64,000 bases of DNA from Trifolium pratense (GCF_020283565.1 NC_060063.1:5230563-5294562); one strand, 5' to 3'. Shown: positions 1 through 11,959, counted from the stretch's first letter. The notes: generated by a model not told the origin, from the sequence alone. A program made the numbers and translations.

Positions 1-1340
1 ATAATACTGACAGTACACCATAATATCACGTACACATTTAATCCGATCCACATAGCACATGACTCATTGGTGGGAGACATGCTCTACTACCTCACGCTAG
101 CATCCGCCCCATAATATAGCCAACTAAAAAAGTCTATTTAAATGAATAGTTACAGAGTCACCCTCCAACCACCTATTGTTCCAAAACAGAGTCCCTTCCC
201 CATTTTAAACATTTCTACTAATCTATGTTGGCCGGGTGCGGGTACGGGTACCAGTATGGGGTACGTCATTTTTAGAAAAACTAAAGTACAAGTACGTCTC
301 TATAATTTTTTAAAAAAAATATAATTATATATATCAAATAATAGAGTTATATTGTTAAAACAAATAATTACATAAAAAATATCACACCACACTTTAAGTG
401 TAATTTTAATTGTTCGAAACATCAAAATATGAAATTAAAAATCAATTAGCTCAAAAAGAGTCAATTATTTCCCTCTTCATCATCACTAAAAAGAGTGACC
501 TCTAGTTAGGTTCACCGCGAGAAAGACTAGCAATTTCAAGAATATCAACTATATATTAAGTAAATCTCATTCATCTCTACGAATATCCCACATTTTTGTT
601 GCACTTTCATTATAAGTAATAATATTCCTCTTTCTTGAGAGAAGACGAAGATTGGTATGAATAAAAACTAGACCTTCATCTCTCTTTAAATTGAGTCTAT
701 CCCTTTTCAATGAATGAGTGAATAATTCCGGCGGCTACTTTGTTATTGTGTTTTAGCAATAGTGGCTACTTTTATATTATAAACAAATAAAAGAACATAA
801 ATCTTCCTATAAAAAAACTAATAATAAAAGAAAAAGGAGAAAAAAAACTGTGTTTCTTTGAATTGGTGTACCACAGGTGTACCACGCACGTACCTATTGC
901 AAAAAACAAACAAAAAAATTAGGCACAGCGTCAGTGCGTACCGAAAGAGTACCATACGCGTACCAGTACTCAGTCTAAAATGGAGTACCCATGCAACATA
1001 GCTACTAATGTTATTCTCAAAGCATCTCCCAATATTCAAGCCAACCTCATCTCTAACAACACACAAGTCGTTCCACCACAAGGAAGCCTTTCTCACCCCC
1101 TCCCTAAATTCTACCACATGTCATCCCATTTTTGCCACCAACTCCTTAAACCACCACCTCAACCTTCATTTTTCTAAAAGAGATAAATTAAATTCTCTAA
1201 TCCTATGCACTCCCAAACCACCCATCTCTGTCAAGACAAATTTTATCTCATTTTATCCAATTTATTTTTCTAATGTCCTCAATCCCAACCCATAAAAAGA
1301 TTTAAAAAGGGACATGGTAGAATGAATAATACCTGCAAGA
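1..1340. other. Intergenic, decayed repeat with GTACC-rich ends
   Basis: No convincing gene is present. Two stretches rich in GTACC/GGTAC words (about 230-275 and 848-990) face each other in roughly opposite orientation around AT-rich DNA, as in an old foldback or terminal-inverted-repeat element of about 0.75 kb. The arms are diverged and I could not fix ends or a target duplication. The rest is AT-rich with no recognisable signal. Confidence 0.3.
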
Positions 1341-1359
1341 GCCTCAAAGAAAGAAAGAA

Positions 1360-2795
1360 AATAAACCGGTGATGATAGCCAATTATATGACGTTGTTAGT
1401 AGTAGATTAATTTGGTTTTTATAGCAAATAAAGACTAAAAGCAAGGAAATATCAGGAAAAGTTAAGACACAAGGACCAGAAGCAAGAAAAATGAAAAAAG
1501 CAGCAAAAAAGTGCAAAAATGGAATAAAGAAGCGCACCATCGTACCCACGATGAGTCTGGGCGTGGCGCGATGAGAAGAATGATAAAATTGAAGAAAATC
1601 TACTGAAAATCTTTACCATCGTGACACGATTGCTTGTCATCGTGGCAAGATGATGACTTGAAAAATAAGCAGAAAATCCCGAGTAAATCTTTCATCGTAC
1701 CACGATAGGATCCATCGTGGCCACGATGAGGCGAAATTACACGCCATCGTGGCCACGATGGCTGCGATGGAGGCGCAGAAAAAGCCCAAACCCAACTGTA
1801 AAACTATAAATAGAGTCTTCCTCCTTCACAATTATTCATCCCATAAAATCCCACAATATTCAGAGCATTGAATATTCACAAGAGAGTTAGGAGAACTCTA
1901 AGAATGAGGCAAGGAGGCCAAGGAACTCCAAGGCCAATAAGGTTCTTTTTCTTTCTGTCTTTGTAATTTATTTTTCCTAGGTTAGGTGGAGTCGAGAAAC
2001 TCCCTTACGAATGCTTGGTTGTAATATTTATAATGTTTAAGAATTTTAGTTATTTCTATTCAAACTCTTTTGTTGTCTGGTTTTAGTTATTTTAATATTG
2101 ATCACATTATAATAAAATATAAGGACCTAGTGGATATCGCATAGGAAACGAAGCTAGTAATCCCGACCGAAGGATGACATATTAAGGCCTACAGGAGACC
2201 ATTAAATTCAGTATTTGCCGTCTTAGTATAGGATTTGAAAGAACGTTAATTTCTACCTTGCAGAGTTTGCCTGTAAGTAGGTCACTAGTTTAAGGCACAC
2301 GTGACAGCTTATAATTTAGGGGTCCCCAGGGCGATGAGACCAAAATTTAAACGAGAAAGTGGAGTTCTGGATCAGGGTGTCTAAATAAAGCAAGGGTAAC
2401 CTTTAACTAGGCTCTGTAAAAGCTTGTAATAGAAATATGAACAGATATTGCTTCAAACCTATTTTCAAGACTCTAAATCCTTAAAGAGGGAAATAATTAA
2501 GCCACCAAACAGGAGTAAGGGAGGGATCCGACCACACTTAACCACCTCGTGTGGTCACACACACAACATTTACTTTTCCGCAATTTACTTTTCTGTCATT
2601 TACTTTCCGCATTTACTAAAGTACAAACAAAGATACCTTCTTAAATACACAAAGCGAAGACAACTATCATATTCTTAAGCGAAACTAGTAACCTTGGCAC
2701 AATCCCTGTGGAGAACGATAACTTATCACTTTATTACTTGGTAGCGATTATGTGCACTTGCAGAGCCGACCGTCAACCAACAACGATGATAAGAC
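1360..2795 (+). mobile_element. Probable solo LTR of a Ty3/gypsy element
   Basis: A roughly 1.4 kb block has LTR architecture but no reading frame. A U3-like part carries repeated CATCGTGG/CCACGATG palindromes (about 1538-1760). A TATA box (ACTATAAATAG, about 1803-1813) follows, then a long leader. The end (about 2690-2790) reads like the U5 of plant Athila-type LTRs, with 'ccctgtggagaacgata' and 'gtgcacttgc' words. No primer-binding site follows the right end, so it is most simply a solo LTR. Exact ends and target duplication were not found, so the limits are approximate. Confidence 0.5.
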
Positions 2796-2957
2796 AAATT
2801 TGAGCAAAACTAAGCAATCATCATCGATAAGAAAAAGTTTTTCCACCCAAACAACCTATTCCTAATTTTCTAAAGCAACAATATCCACAACGAATGACGA
2901 CGAGAATTACCTCCAATAAGAAGACTTAGATAAATAAAAGGAAATCTATCAATTTTA

Positions 2958-3221
2958 CTCCCTCCGTCCCAATTTGAATGAATTATTTGCTCATTTCAGA
3001 CATATTAAGAATAGTGTATGAGTGAATGAGAGATAATATTAATTTTATCAAATTACCCTTGTACTAAAATCTAATTTTAAAAAAAGTAGATTCTATGCAT
3101 TTTTCTCCAAAAGCATTTATAAGGGGTAAACATGGAAAAATGACATAGAAAAGTGAAATGACTCAAGTATTATGGAATAATTTTTTTTTGTAAATGACTC
3201 ATTTAAATTGAGACGGAGGAG
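2958..3221. mobile_element. Stowaway MITE (Tc1/mariner type)
   Basis: The element begins CTCCCTCCGTCCCAATTTGA and ends with the inverted counterpart (ATTGAGACGGAGGAG). It is flanked on both sides by the TA target dinucleotide (2956-2957 and 3222-3223). The length is 264 bp with an AT-rich, non-coding interior. This matches the plant Stowaway family, which is mobilised in trans by mariner-like transposases. Confidence 0.88.
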
Positions 3222-3223
3222 TA

Positions 3224-4969
3224 GAATTCACCACCAACGAAAGATTGAACGACCAATTACCATCCACATTAACATGCACTAGCGTGCATACTGTATGAAA
3301 AATAACTTTTAACTCTGACACCCACTTAAACAAAATCAGAATGGCTTTAATGGCGCTAATGAAAATTTACAAATCTCTATATTATATTATATTTAGGAAT
3401 ACTTAGAGGAAACATTTTAGAAAATATATATTAATTACTCCCCCGTGTTAAGTATTAAATATAGCCACATGTCATTCTAGGAAATAATCTCTAATTTATA
3501 CTATTTTATACATTAATACATTAAAGTTATTATTTTGTTAATATTTTCAAATTTATAATTAAATTATTGGTTTTTTTAAAAAATATAATATAGATTTTAT
3601 GTTTAAAGTAGTAAATTAAAGTAATAGTAATAAAACAAATAAACGGATAATTTTTAAAAATAATATTTATTTCAAAAATTATATGTTAAATATATATATT
3701 TGATGAAAATTATATAGTTTTTGAAAAATATACTTTTTAATTTAATTTCACTTTTAAATGTGGAGAAAAATAGAGTATGGTTAGATAAAAGTCCGATCCC
3801 CTTAATAATGTCTATTATACCAACTAAGTCATACTATGGGACCACCGGGTTGAAGAATTTACAAGTAATAATGAATGTTTAAAATAATTGATATATTAAC
3901 ATAATTTTAATTTATTTAAAACAATATCATATAAGTATTTAAGTATTGTATTTAAAATATTAGACACATGAATAAATTTATTACAACTAAAAACATTTGA
4001 AAAAATAACCAAGATATTGATGTCAAATGGTTAATGAATTCCCTCTAGGACGGATTGTTCGAGAAAACTTGAGTGCGATTCATGAATTAATATTCTAATA
4101 AAAGTAAGATATTAATATAAATTTTGTTACCTTTCTAAAACATATAAAATCTTATACACAGGAATGAACTTTTTACAAGTAAAAGAATAAATATTTAATA
4201 TAAATAATACACGGGGATGAATATTTCACAATATTTATTAATATACGGGGATGAACATTTTGAATAAATAAATGAATGTTTAATATAAATCTTACACACG
4301 GAGATGGACAATTAGTACTATACAAACTTAGATACTATATATCATGTAACATAAATACGTCACATTTTTATAAAAACGAACAAAAATACTACAAATATTA
4401 TTTTAAAACATTTATGTTTTATTAAACAAAAAAAACATTTTTTAGATAAAAACTAACCCGTGCTTGGCACGGGTGAATTATTCTTGTCAAGGTTCAATCG
4501 AAAAGAATTATAATCGCAATAGTATATATATATATATATATGATTTAAATGAATGTACACACAATTTGTCTTTCACCGACAACAAAAAATTATTGAATAA
4601 TCAAAAAAATTTAATTGAAAAATGAAAAGAACAAAAAGGATGGCATGCTTATGAAAAACGTGCAAAATGACGTGGCTACTTTTAAACTTTTTTTACAAAC
4701 TATTCAGTTTTAAACCTGCAAAAATATTTTAGACTGATATAATATATGAATTAAACTCATTAAATAATTTTCTTTTATCTTTTAAATAAAAATAGATTTT
4801 GTTTTGAAGACAAATAAAAATAGTTTTTTTTATAATATTTATATGATATTTATTATAGTTAATTATAAACATCACATGTATATATCACTAAAATATATAT
4901 TTTTTATTATATTCATGTTCTTAACTTATTAAAAAAATCATATTTGACATAAAAAAAATTAGGACATTT
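3224..4969. other. AT-rich intergenic DNA with a Helitron-like hairpin
   Basis: No gene is seen. There are short direct repeats of an 'acacggggatgaa' word (about 4210-4310). Near 4457-4475 a GC-rich hairpin (ACCCGTGC..GCACGGGT) stands out from the AT-rich background. It resembles Helitron 3' hairpins but lacks a following CTRR end, so a Helitron is only a suspicion. Confidence 0.4.
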
Positions 4970-5074
4970 AGAGGTCAACCCCTTAAATGGATCTCAGTTA
5001 CCACTTACCTCGAGGGTATTAGTCTCTGCAGTTGCGCGCAGATAATACATTGGGTTTACCAAAAAAAAAAAAAA
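4970..5074 (+). mobile_element. 3' end of a retroposon (LINE/SINE-like) with poly(A)
   Basis: A short non-AT-rich block ends in 'gggtttacc' and a 14-base A tract at 5061-5074. This looks like the 3' end of a poly(A)-tailed retroposon. The 5' limit and target duplication were not identified, so the family is uncertain. Confidence 0.35.
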
Positions 5075-5769
5075 TAGAACACTTAATAATATTTTCACTG
5101 ATGCAGAAACATTACAGGATCACTTTGTGCAATTTGTTAATTGTTCAGGGTGGGTTGCGAGCTCGCCGGTCATTCCTACAACTTGTGTGGTTGTGTTGTG
5201 TTTCAGTCTTATGACACGAGCGAAATAATAGTGTTGGATATTTTGATCTTATAATTTATTTTAAAGTTATTTAAAATAATTTTATATATTGTTTTAAATG
5301 AATTAATATTATTAATTGATGATTTGTTAAATGTGTTTGATTACTTTGTCAAGATGTACGTTACAGTTACTACTTATGTGTTTATCAAAACCAATAAATC
5401 CTAATTAATAGGACCTCATGGTTTTACAATACAAAATATAAGGATGAAACATGATGATAGAGGATACAAATAGAAAAGGGGCGGTGCACATAGATGCTTA
5501 ACTTGACCACACAATTTTCAATATAAGCCAATTTTATTTTTTCTAATAATAACATTGAGAGATTATCTTCCTGGATTACATCACCTGTGTTTAATAATGT
5601 CTTGCTAGTTCTGTCACCTCGGGGGATTTGCGCTTATGAGGCGGATAAATCCTTAAGGACAGTGCGATCAGCACGCCTCAGGTATGGTATCACAGTTTGA
5701 TATTTCGCAGGTCGTTCATGGTTTGTGATATCGTGGTTGCATACTTCATGGTTGCCGACATCAATTACA
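5075..5769. other. Intergenic spacer left of the gypsy fragment
   Basis: No gene is recognised. An abrupt change near 5770 from unrelated sequence into integrase-coding sequence marks the truncated left end of the gypsy element. Confidence 0.5.
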
Positions 5770-6270
5770 CTCACACAAGATAAGTTTTTATGGACAGAAG
5801 AACTACAAAGTGTACTCTGGTCCTACCGAACAACCCCACATTCTACGACGAGAGAAACGCCTTTTCGATTAACATACGGAACAGAGGCCGTAATTCCAAT
5901 AGAAACCGGGGCATCTTCCTTCCGAACGGAGATACCCCTCGAAGGGCAAGACAACCATGAAATGCTCAGAGAGGAGCTCGACCTCTTGGAAGAACTCCGA
6001 GACGGTGCGGCCCTCCGAGAAGCAACTTTGAAACAAAAAATAGCAAAACGGCACGATAAAAGGGTCATCAGGCGAGAATTTGATGTTGGTACATTAGTAC
6101 TACGACGCAATCAAAAAGACTCCCGCGAGGGCAAACTCGCAGCAAATTGGGAAGGACCTTATCGAGTCCGAGCCAAAACCGAAAACGGCGCTTATTACTT
6201 GGAAGACCTTTATGGAAAAGAAATTCCCCGACCTTGGAATACCGAAAAGCTCAAACAATACTACAGTTGA
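5770..6270 (+). pseudogene. Ty3/gypsy integrase C-terminal fragment
   Basis: The readable part, from about LTQDKFLWTEEL to the stop at 6270, covers the end of the catalytic core and the C-terminal domain of a gypsy integrase. The hallmark words are LWSYRTTPHSTT, TPFRLTYGTEAVIP and the terminal GPYRV..G.Y.L block, ending WNTEKLKQYYS. The DDE catalytic core and everything upstream are absent. The frame extends left to 5725 through unrelated sequence, so that start is not the native one. It cannot function alone but marks the sense strand and lineage of the host element. Confidence 0.88.
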
Positions 6271-7220
6271 GAGAAGCTCAAAAGCCATCCCTCGACGAAG
6301 GCTGTGTCTTTGCCCATGAGAAGCGCGCCTATACAACGGAGGAGTGCTTAGGTACGGGCATGAATCTTAAAATATAAAACAGAGTCGAGACATTGGGGGC
6401 TCGATAATGTTGGCAAGGAAAGTTCTAGACCACGGAACGCCATCGTCGTAGTACACGCCCGGTAGAACCCCAGCTCGCGATGGGATGTTCACACCCCGAG
6501 GAGGAAAGCTTAACAACAGCCCCTCTCCTCGTTACTAGTTTGGATAAACATCTCCAAACACTTAGGATGGTTCCCCGCACCTTCTAAGCTCGGTATCAAT
6601 GGTACCAACTATCATAACGATGACCATCGTCCGAACACACACTAGCGCGAAGACACGACTAGTTCAGCGTATAGAATGTTTGGAAAATTGCTTAAGTTAA
6701 AGTTACAAGCAAAGACAGTCAAGGCTAGAAACAAAAACATCGCACAAAAATCGCCACATAAAACCTAAATCTAAATACGAAGATAAAGGTAAAAAAGCGA
6801 GCAAATAAATAAAAAGTGTTGAGATAAAAAAGGCCGCGAGGGGCCATAATTGTCGATTATATCAAAAGAGGGCAAACATAAAACCCGAGCAGGTCAAATA
6901 AATACACAAATTTAATTACAATCAGGAGGCGAGCAAATTCGGCCATCAATAACTTCCTTATCCTCGTTCAAACCTTCCTCGCACAAGTCAGGGTTGAGGA
7001 TCCGAAGCTGGGCCACGGCGTTGTTGAAACTGAAAGTAGCTGCAGCAAACATGTTGGACTCATACTCCTGGATTTTAGCAATCAAGGCCGCACGGTTGGA
7101 GGAAGCGTACACCCCTTGAGGGTCGAGCTCCTTCTCCCCCTCTTCAACCACTCTAGTCGCGTGCAGCTCCACTAGCTTTCCTTCCAGCTCCTTGATCGTA
7201 GCTTTCTGCTTCTCAACCTG

Positions 7221-7223
7221 CTA
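7221..7223 (-). other. In-frame TAG in antisense ORF (CAG to TAG likely)
   Basis: The stop separates ..SEERDGAF from QVEKQKATIKELEG, and both sides continue the same coiled coil in the same frame. A single C-to-T change from CAG (a CHG methylation context) is the simplest origin. Confidence 0.6.
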
Positions 7224-8406
7224 AAAGGCACCGTCCCTCTCCTCCGACACGGTCTTGAGCCTATCCTCCGCTTCCTTGAGGTTAGTTGTAAGAGTCTTGT
7301 GCTCTTCTTTATAACCCTTGCAGGAGGCCTCAGACTCTGCTAACCTCCGCTCCAGTACCAACAGTTCCTTACGAGCTTCATCCCTTTCCTTCAGATATTT
7401 GCACTCCCGGCCATTCAAGAAAGTCGCCACTTCGACTAACTTGAGCAGAGCCATGGATTGAGTGGCGATTTCACTTCGCAGAGCTTCAGGACCCATGTCC
7501 GTCAGGATTGCCTCATCCGCTGGGTTGATCTTCACCTTTGTATCTCCAGTCAGCAAGGTGCCGTGGGCATAGATGGGAGGGAGGACGAAATCATCAGCGG
7601 GGACACCGGTAGTCAACCTGTGAGGGCCGGGATTTGAGGAATCATCCTGACCATCGAGGTTCACAACCTCCTGCTCCCGACGAGAAGAAGCGTCCTCCTC
7701 CCCAACCAACCAGATCTTTTTGGAACGGTCCGCAGCAAAAGCTGTCGGGGATTGCTGAGCCGAGGAAGTCGCCGCAGTACTGCTCGCTTCCCTCTTATTT
7801 TTCGCGGCACAGGCTTGGCGAAGAGCAGCAGAGGAACTTGTCATTTTACCTGCGCAAAAACGAGATCAACAGTCAGCAAGCGAAATAAGACATACAAATA
7901 AAACCAAAACAAGCAAAGTAAAAAGCAAAGCATAAAGATAGACACAAGCTAGCTACGAGCGTACTCCAAAAAGCGGTTAATTTCTCTGGGGTGTCGCAAA
8001 CGATCAACTCCTTCGTCGCGATCACTTTCGTACTGGTCAACCTCTGACCATCTTCCCCGAACATGGGCTCATTATCAGGATCGCACAAAAGGTACGGAGG
8101 CAGGCCCTCCACAAATTCCTTCAGTTTCTTGTAATCCTGTCTCTCCTCGGGAGTGAGCTCCCCCAACTTAAAAACAAACTCACTGGTCGGCATATAATAA
8201 TGCTCTTTGCGCCAGTAGAAGGGGAATTTGGCGAAATCCTCCTCGATGGGATGCCCTTGGTCATTAAGAACTTCGCGCCCCTGGTCGTCTAGAAGATGTC
8301 CTCTGCGGATAAAATTATTCCATCCTTTCGTCGTTATCGCCCTGACCCCATAAAAAGAAGATTTGAATCCTCGTACTGATTCCGTATACATGTCAAAGAG
8401 GCGCTG

Positions 8407-8409
8407 TCA
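8407..8409 (-). other. In-frame TGA in antisense ORF (CGA to TGA likely)
   Basis: Coding continues in frame on both sides (..GWVSLRQ / QRLFDMYTES..). A single C-to-T change of a CGA codon (CG context) would explain it. Confidence 0.6.
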
Positions 8410-8862
8410 CTGCCTCAAAGAAACCCAGCCGTGTTTGGTGTCGATTTTTGGGCCCCCTTTTACGAGCTTCCCTTTCGCCTTCTCCCCGCGAGGACAACTT
8501 TGTTGAAGACCGAAGTGATAGAAGAACAAGGGCAAGGTGGGACCCAAACCCAGATGCTCAGCAGTCATCTCAAAAGCCCTGATAAAGGCTAAAGAGTTCG
8601 GATGCAGTTGGGAGGGGGCTAAGTGAAGATGGTGGAAAATGGACACCTCGAGATCTGAAAATGGTAGCCTCAATCCCAGGTGTTTGAACGCGATCTCATA
8701 CATGGGAATCGTCCCCCACGCCCAATTACAGCAAATCCTGTGACGAGCAGTCGGGATCCGTACTTCGAAATCTTCAGTAGGAGGGGTCTGGATATCCGTA
8801 CACATAGAATCCGGGATATCGTCCTGGCAATTTTTATAAATTGACTCCGTCTCCCGAGGTTC

Positions 8863-8867
8863 ATCCG
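8863..8867. repeat. Target-site duplication ATCCG (left copy)
   Basis: ATCCG directly precedes the left Copia LTR and is repeated at 16992-16996, directly after the right LTR. This is a perfect 5-bp duplication. Confidence 0.95.
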
Positions 8868-9859
8868 TGAAATCTGGCACGCAGTGAACACAATGCTGCA
8901 CAAGATGCTATAGCACACGTTGCAGCAAGACAGTCGCAGAACACAGTAAATAAATAAATAAATTGCAGAACAATAAATAACGCAGATAATTGTTAACCCA
9001 GTTCAGTGCAACGTCACCTACTCTGGGGGATACCAATCCAGGAATGAATCCACTATAATAGCTCTAGTTCAAAGCCCTCGACCAACACCCGGTACTTGAC
9101 TTATCACCTAGACACTACCCGTGCAATCCTACCTAAGAACCTCTTAGATAATGAGACCCCGTCCCAAATTCCCTCTAACAACACGTACCATGTTGCTGTC
9201 AATAATAATCAAGATGGAGACACTCTCCTAGAAACTAGACCACACTCTTGCTTAAAAGCTTATGAGTGAATCACACACACTAACTCCGTGCTTAAAAGCT
9301 TAGGAGCAGCTTACAATTAACAACCAAAACACAGTCCTAAACTTGCATCAAATTGACACAAGAAAGGCTGACAAAAGACACAAACTCTAAACCCTAAAAA
9401 CTCACACTTTGTAAAGAACACGGTTTAGAATACATGAGAATAATAGCTTGAGGCTTCACATATTTATAGTCTTCAATTGTCTTGATGTCCAAGTTAGGTC
9501 TTCAGACTTGTACAGCTGTGAGAATTGCGGCCCAACCCTAAATTAATTTCAGAAATATAATTTGTTTGTTTCATGTTGTACCAAACAAAAAAAAAACGCC
9601 AAAAATATAATATAATTATATTTTTGTTTTAAATCACTTTCCTTTGACCGACTTCAATAAAACTTGCTGAGTAAGTCTCGTCTTGCATATATACACGTGC
9701 TGGAATTAATATTTGAAGCAAATCTTGAACGAGATTGACAGAAAAAATTCTGCACTTAAAACAGAGCATCAGGATGCTGTACGAGGATGCTGCAGCATCT
9801 TTGTCCAGCATCTGGCAAAGTTGGCTTTTACAAAATGTAGCCAAACACAAAACCCAACA
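8868..9859 (-). repeat. 3' LTR of the Copia/Sirevirus element
   Basis: On the plus strand it starts TGAAATCTGGCACGC and ends CCCAACA; on the element's strand it runs TGTTGGG..ATTTCA. A TATA box on the minus strand lies at 9470-9461 (ACTATAAATA). It is 4 bp shorter than its partner. Confidence 0.95.
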
Positions 9860-9874
9860 ATCTCCCCCTTTGGC
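9860..9874 (-). other. Polypurine tract of the Copia element
   Basis: The minus-strand sequence CCAAAGGGGGAGAT abuts the 3' LTR start (TGTTGGG). This is the expected site for priming plus-strand DNA synthesis. Confidence 0.85.
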
Positions 9875-9925
9875 AAATTTTGGCTAAAACAACTTTGGCC
9901 CAGTGCATGGAGAGATACTGTCTAG

Positions 9926-10037
9926 ACTTTCCTTCGAGTCAACATAAACACACAACTAGGAAAGAAAGTAGAACAATGCTAGGCTATTTAAACTTTCCTT
10001 CAAGTCAACATGAGCACACAACTAGGAAAGAAAGTAA
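9926..10037. repeat. Short tandem repeat next to the polypurine tract
   Basis: Two copies of a roughly 46-bp unit (ACTTTCCTTC..AGTCAACAT..CACACAACTAGGAAAGAAAGTA) start about 65 bp apart, just inside the 3' LTR. They are non-coding. Confidence 0.75.
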
Positions 10038-10263
10038 AATTTCATCAGATGAAAAGGTAGCTAGCATGTAAGCATCAGAGGCATGCAACAACGGAACATA
10101 ACACATCTTAGCCTCAAAGTACAGATAGAGAGAAATAAACTCTCACATAGTGGATTCAAGATCGGAGAAATAAACTCCTTAAAATTTTAGCAACGCCACA
10201 GAGAATAGGAAAAATAAATTCCTATATAAGCATGCATATTAAAAGTAGTAGAAAAATAAATTC

Positions 10264-10400
10264 TACCTACTCCCCCTCAATTTATGCATAAACATTCACT
10301 CCCCCTCAAAACATGCATATCACATAAAAGATGTTATACTAGATGCTATAGCATTTTTCATCACATCATGCACACAAACACTTTTACTCCCCCTTTTTAG
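10264..10400 (-). other. Extra polypurine-tract-like copies
   Basis: Three further TACTCCCCC-type words (about 10268, 10299 and 10386) read GGGGGAGT on the element's strand, like the functional tract at 9860-9874. Confidence 0.55.
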
Positions 10401-11008
10401 CCATAAATTCTGACAAATAAAGTCAAAACCACACAGTAGGAGCAGAACTTCCACAGAGTTATCAGATCATAGAGAAACATAGAGTGCAGAGAGTATCAGA
10501 GCATAAGAGATCATAAAGTGCATATTACAGACCATTATGGCAAAGAGAACCTGGAGTATCAGAGCCAAAAGACATGGATTGTACATGTTACAACCCAGAG
10601 AGCATCAGGGCGTAGCCCACAAAATTAAAATCCGAGAGGATATGCAAATAAAGCATAAGCAGGTCACATAGAAGGACTTGCGTCAGAGTCCTCCTCCTCT
10701 ACCTTAGTATCACCACCTGCATTATCATCAACAACACCAGGATTGACATTGGAAAACACCTTGAGGTCAACAATCATTTGCTTCCTAGGCAAAACATCAG
10801 TTGACTGATTGACAGATGATGCAGCACAGTCTGCAGCATGTGTACCCTCAAACAGTCATGCAGAACAGTTTCATCTAGAATATAAGAACCAAAGGCAAAA
10901 GGTGATCTGGTCCCTACAACATATATAAACCTAGCCAAACCTGTAGCCACAGTATTGGAATGAGTAGTTGGAGCCCAGTTGCAGTTTTCATCAATCCAGC
11001 TGCATTAA

Positions 11009-11950
11009 TCAAGCTTTTGGCATTGTAAAAAAAACTTCACTTAAATTCCTTTCCACAACAAGCCTTCTTTTTATCACAAATTTCCACCTGTCAACATTTT
11101 CAAAACGATGAAAGGAAATGTTGTCAATGGGTACAGGGGATACATCTTGAGGGATCCTCTTTTTCTTCACAGACTTCTTTGAGGATGCTGCAGGCGATGC
11201 AGTAGCATGTTGGTCTTCCTCAAACTCTGAATCACTAGAGGAAATAGTCTTCCTCCTCAAAAGCTTCTTCTTTGGCTCAGAGGGCCCAGTAATCTTACTC
11301 CACTGTCTTTTAAGACCATAGATTTTCTTTTCCTTGGCAGTCTTGACAGGAACATTAGAAACAGCTACACCTTTACCAGCATTGCTCCTTAACCTCCTAG
11401 TACTAGAAGCAGGAGTCCTCTCAGTAAGGTTGAGATTGTCCACATAAATAACATTTGAATCTTTCTCAGCAGATTCATCAACATTCAAAGGAACAAACAT
11501 AGTTTTACCACTATCATCAACATAAGGGATCACATAGATATCATGAACAAAAACATTATCAGTAGTAGTTGCTTCAGAACCCTTTTCTTTGTCAGGAACA
11601 ATAACATCGTCTGGAGACTCGGGTATCACGATGTTATCCAAATTTTCCCGTGCTGCAGATGTTGTAGCATCATGTGCAGCATCTTTCTTAGGAACACTCT
11701 TCTTGACATGTTCCAACACAAAGTCATCTTTGACCTCAGTTGGAGCGCTAATATCATTACCAACAAATGTTAAACACAGCAGGGGGGAACACCACATAAC
11801 TTTCTCTGACACATACTTTCTCACCACAAGAAACATCCTTATCATCAACAAACACACAATTCTTACCAAATCTTCAGATGTTTCAACATTACCCATAACA
11901 GCGTGCATTACTAAATAAGTTGAAGAGAAAACTGCACGCCACACTTGCAA
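11009..11950 (-). CDS. Env-like ORF of the Sirevirus-type element, 3' end frameshifted
   Basis: This minus-strand frame continues pol in phase directly after its TAG stop, giving 313 codons. The N-terminal part has hydrophobic stretches (VMHAVMG.., LVRIVCLLMIRMFLVV). The middle is acidic and Ser/Thr-rich. A basic region (GLKRQWSKI, KKKLLRRKT, KKSVKKKRIP) and an ISFHRFENVDRWKFVIKRR block follow. The layout fits the envelope-like second ORF of SIRE1-type legume elements. Its role is unproven in that family. The frame ends early (..FFTMPKA). Related coding traces continue in other frames toward about 10680, ending in an acidic tail, so the 3' part appears broken by indels and a deletion. No independent ATG is required if it is expressed by readthrough. 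Confidence 0.7.
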   Translation of the reverse strand: MQVWRAVFSSTYLVMHAVMGNVETSEDLVRIVCLLMIRMFLVVRKYVSEKVMWCSPLLCLTFVGNDISAPTEVKDDFVLEHVKKSVPKKDAAHDATTSAARENLDNIVIPESPDDVIVPDKEKGSEATTTDNVFVHDIYVIPYVDDSGKTMFVPLNVDESAEKDSNVIYVDNLNLTERTPASSTRRLRSNAGKGVAVSNVPVKTAKEKKIYGLKRQWSKITGPSEPKKKLLRRKTISSSDSEFEEDQHATASPAASSKKSVKKKRIPQDVSPVPIDNISFHRFENVDRWKFVIKRRLVVERNLSEVFFTMPKA

Positions 11951-11959
11951 TAATTGCTA
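11951..11959 (-). promoter_or_regulatory. Leaky-stop context TAG CAA TTA at the pol/env-like junction
   Basis: Pol ends ..CLSEEL with TAG (11959-11957), followed in frame by CAA TTA (11956-11951). This fits the UAG-CAR-YYA readthrough consensus known from tobamoviruses and reported for soybean SIRE1. The env-like frame follows without a shift, so suppression would yield a pol-env-like fusion. Confidence 0.8.

Noticed and set aside
4457..4490. Helitron 3' end
   Set aside because: The hairpin is good but no CTRR terminus follows.
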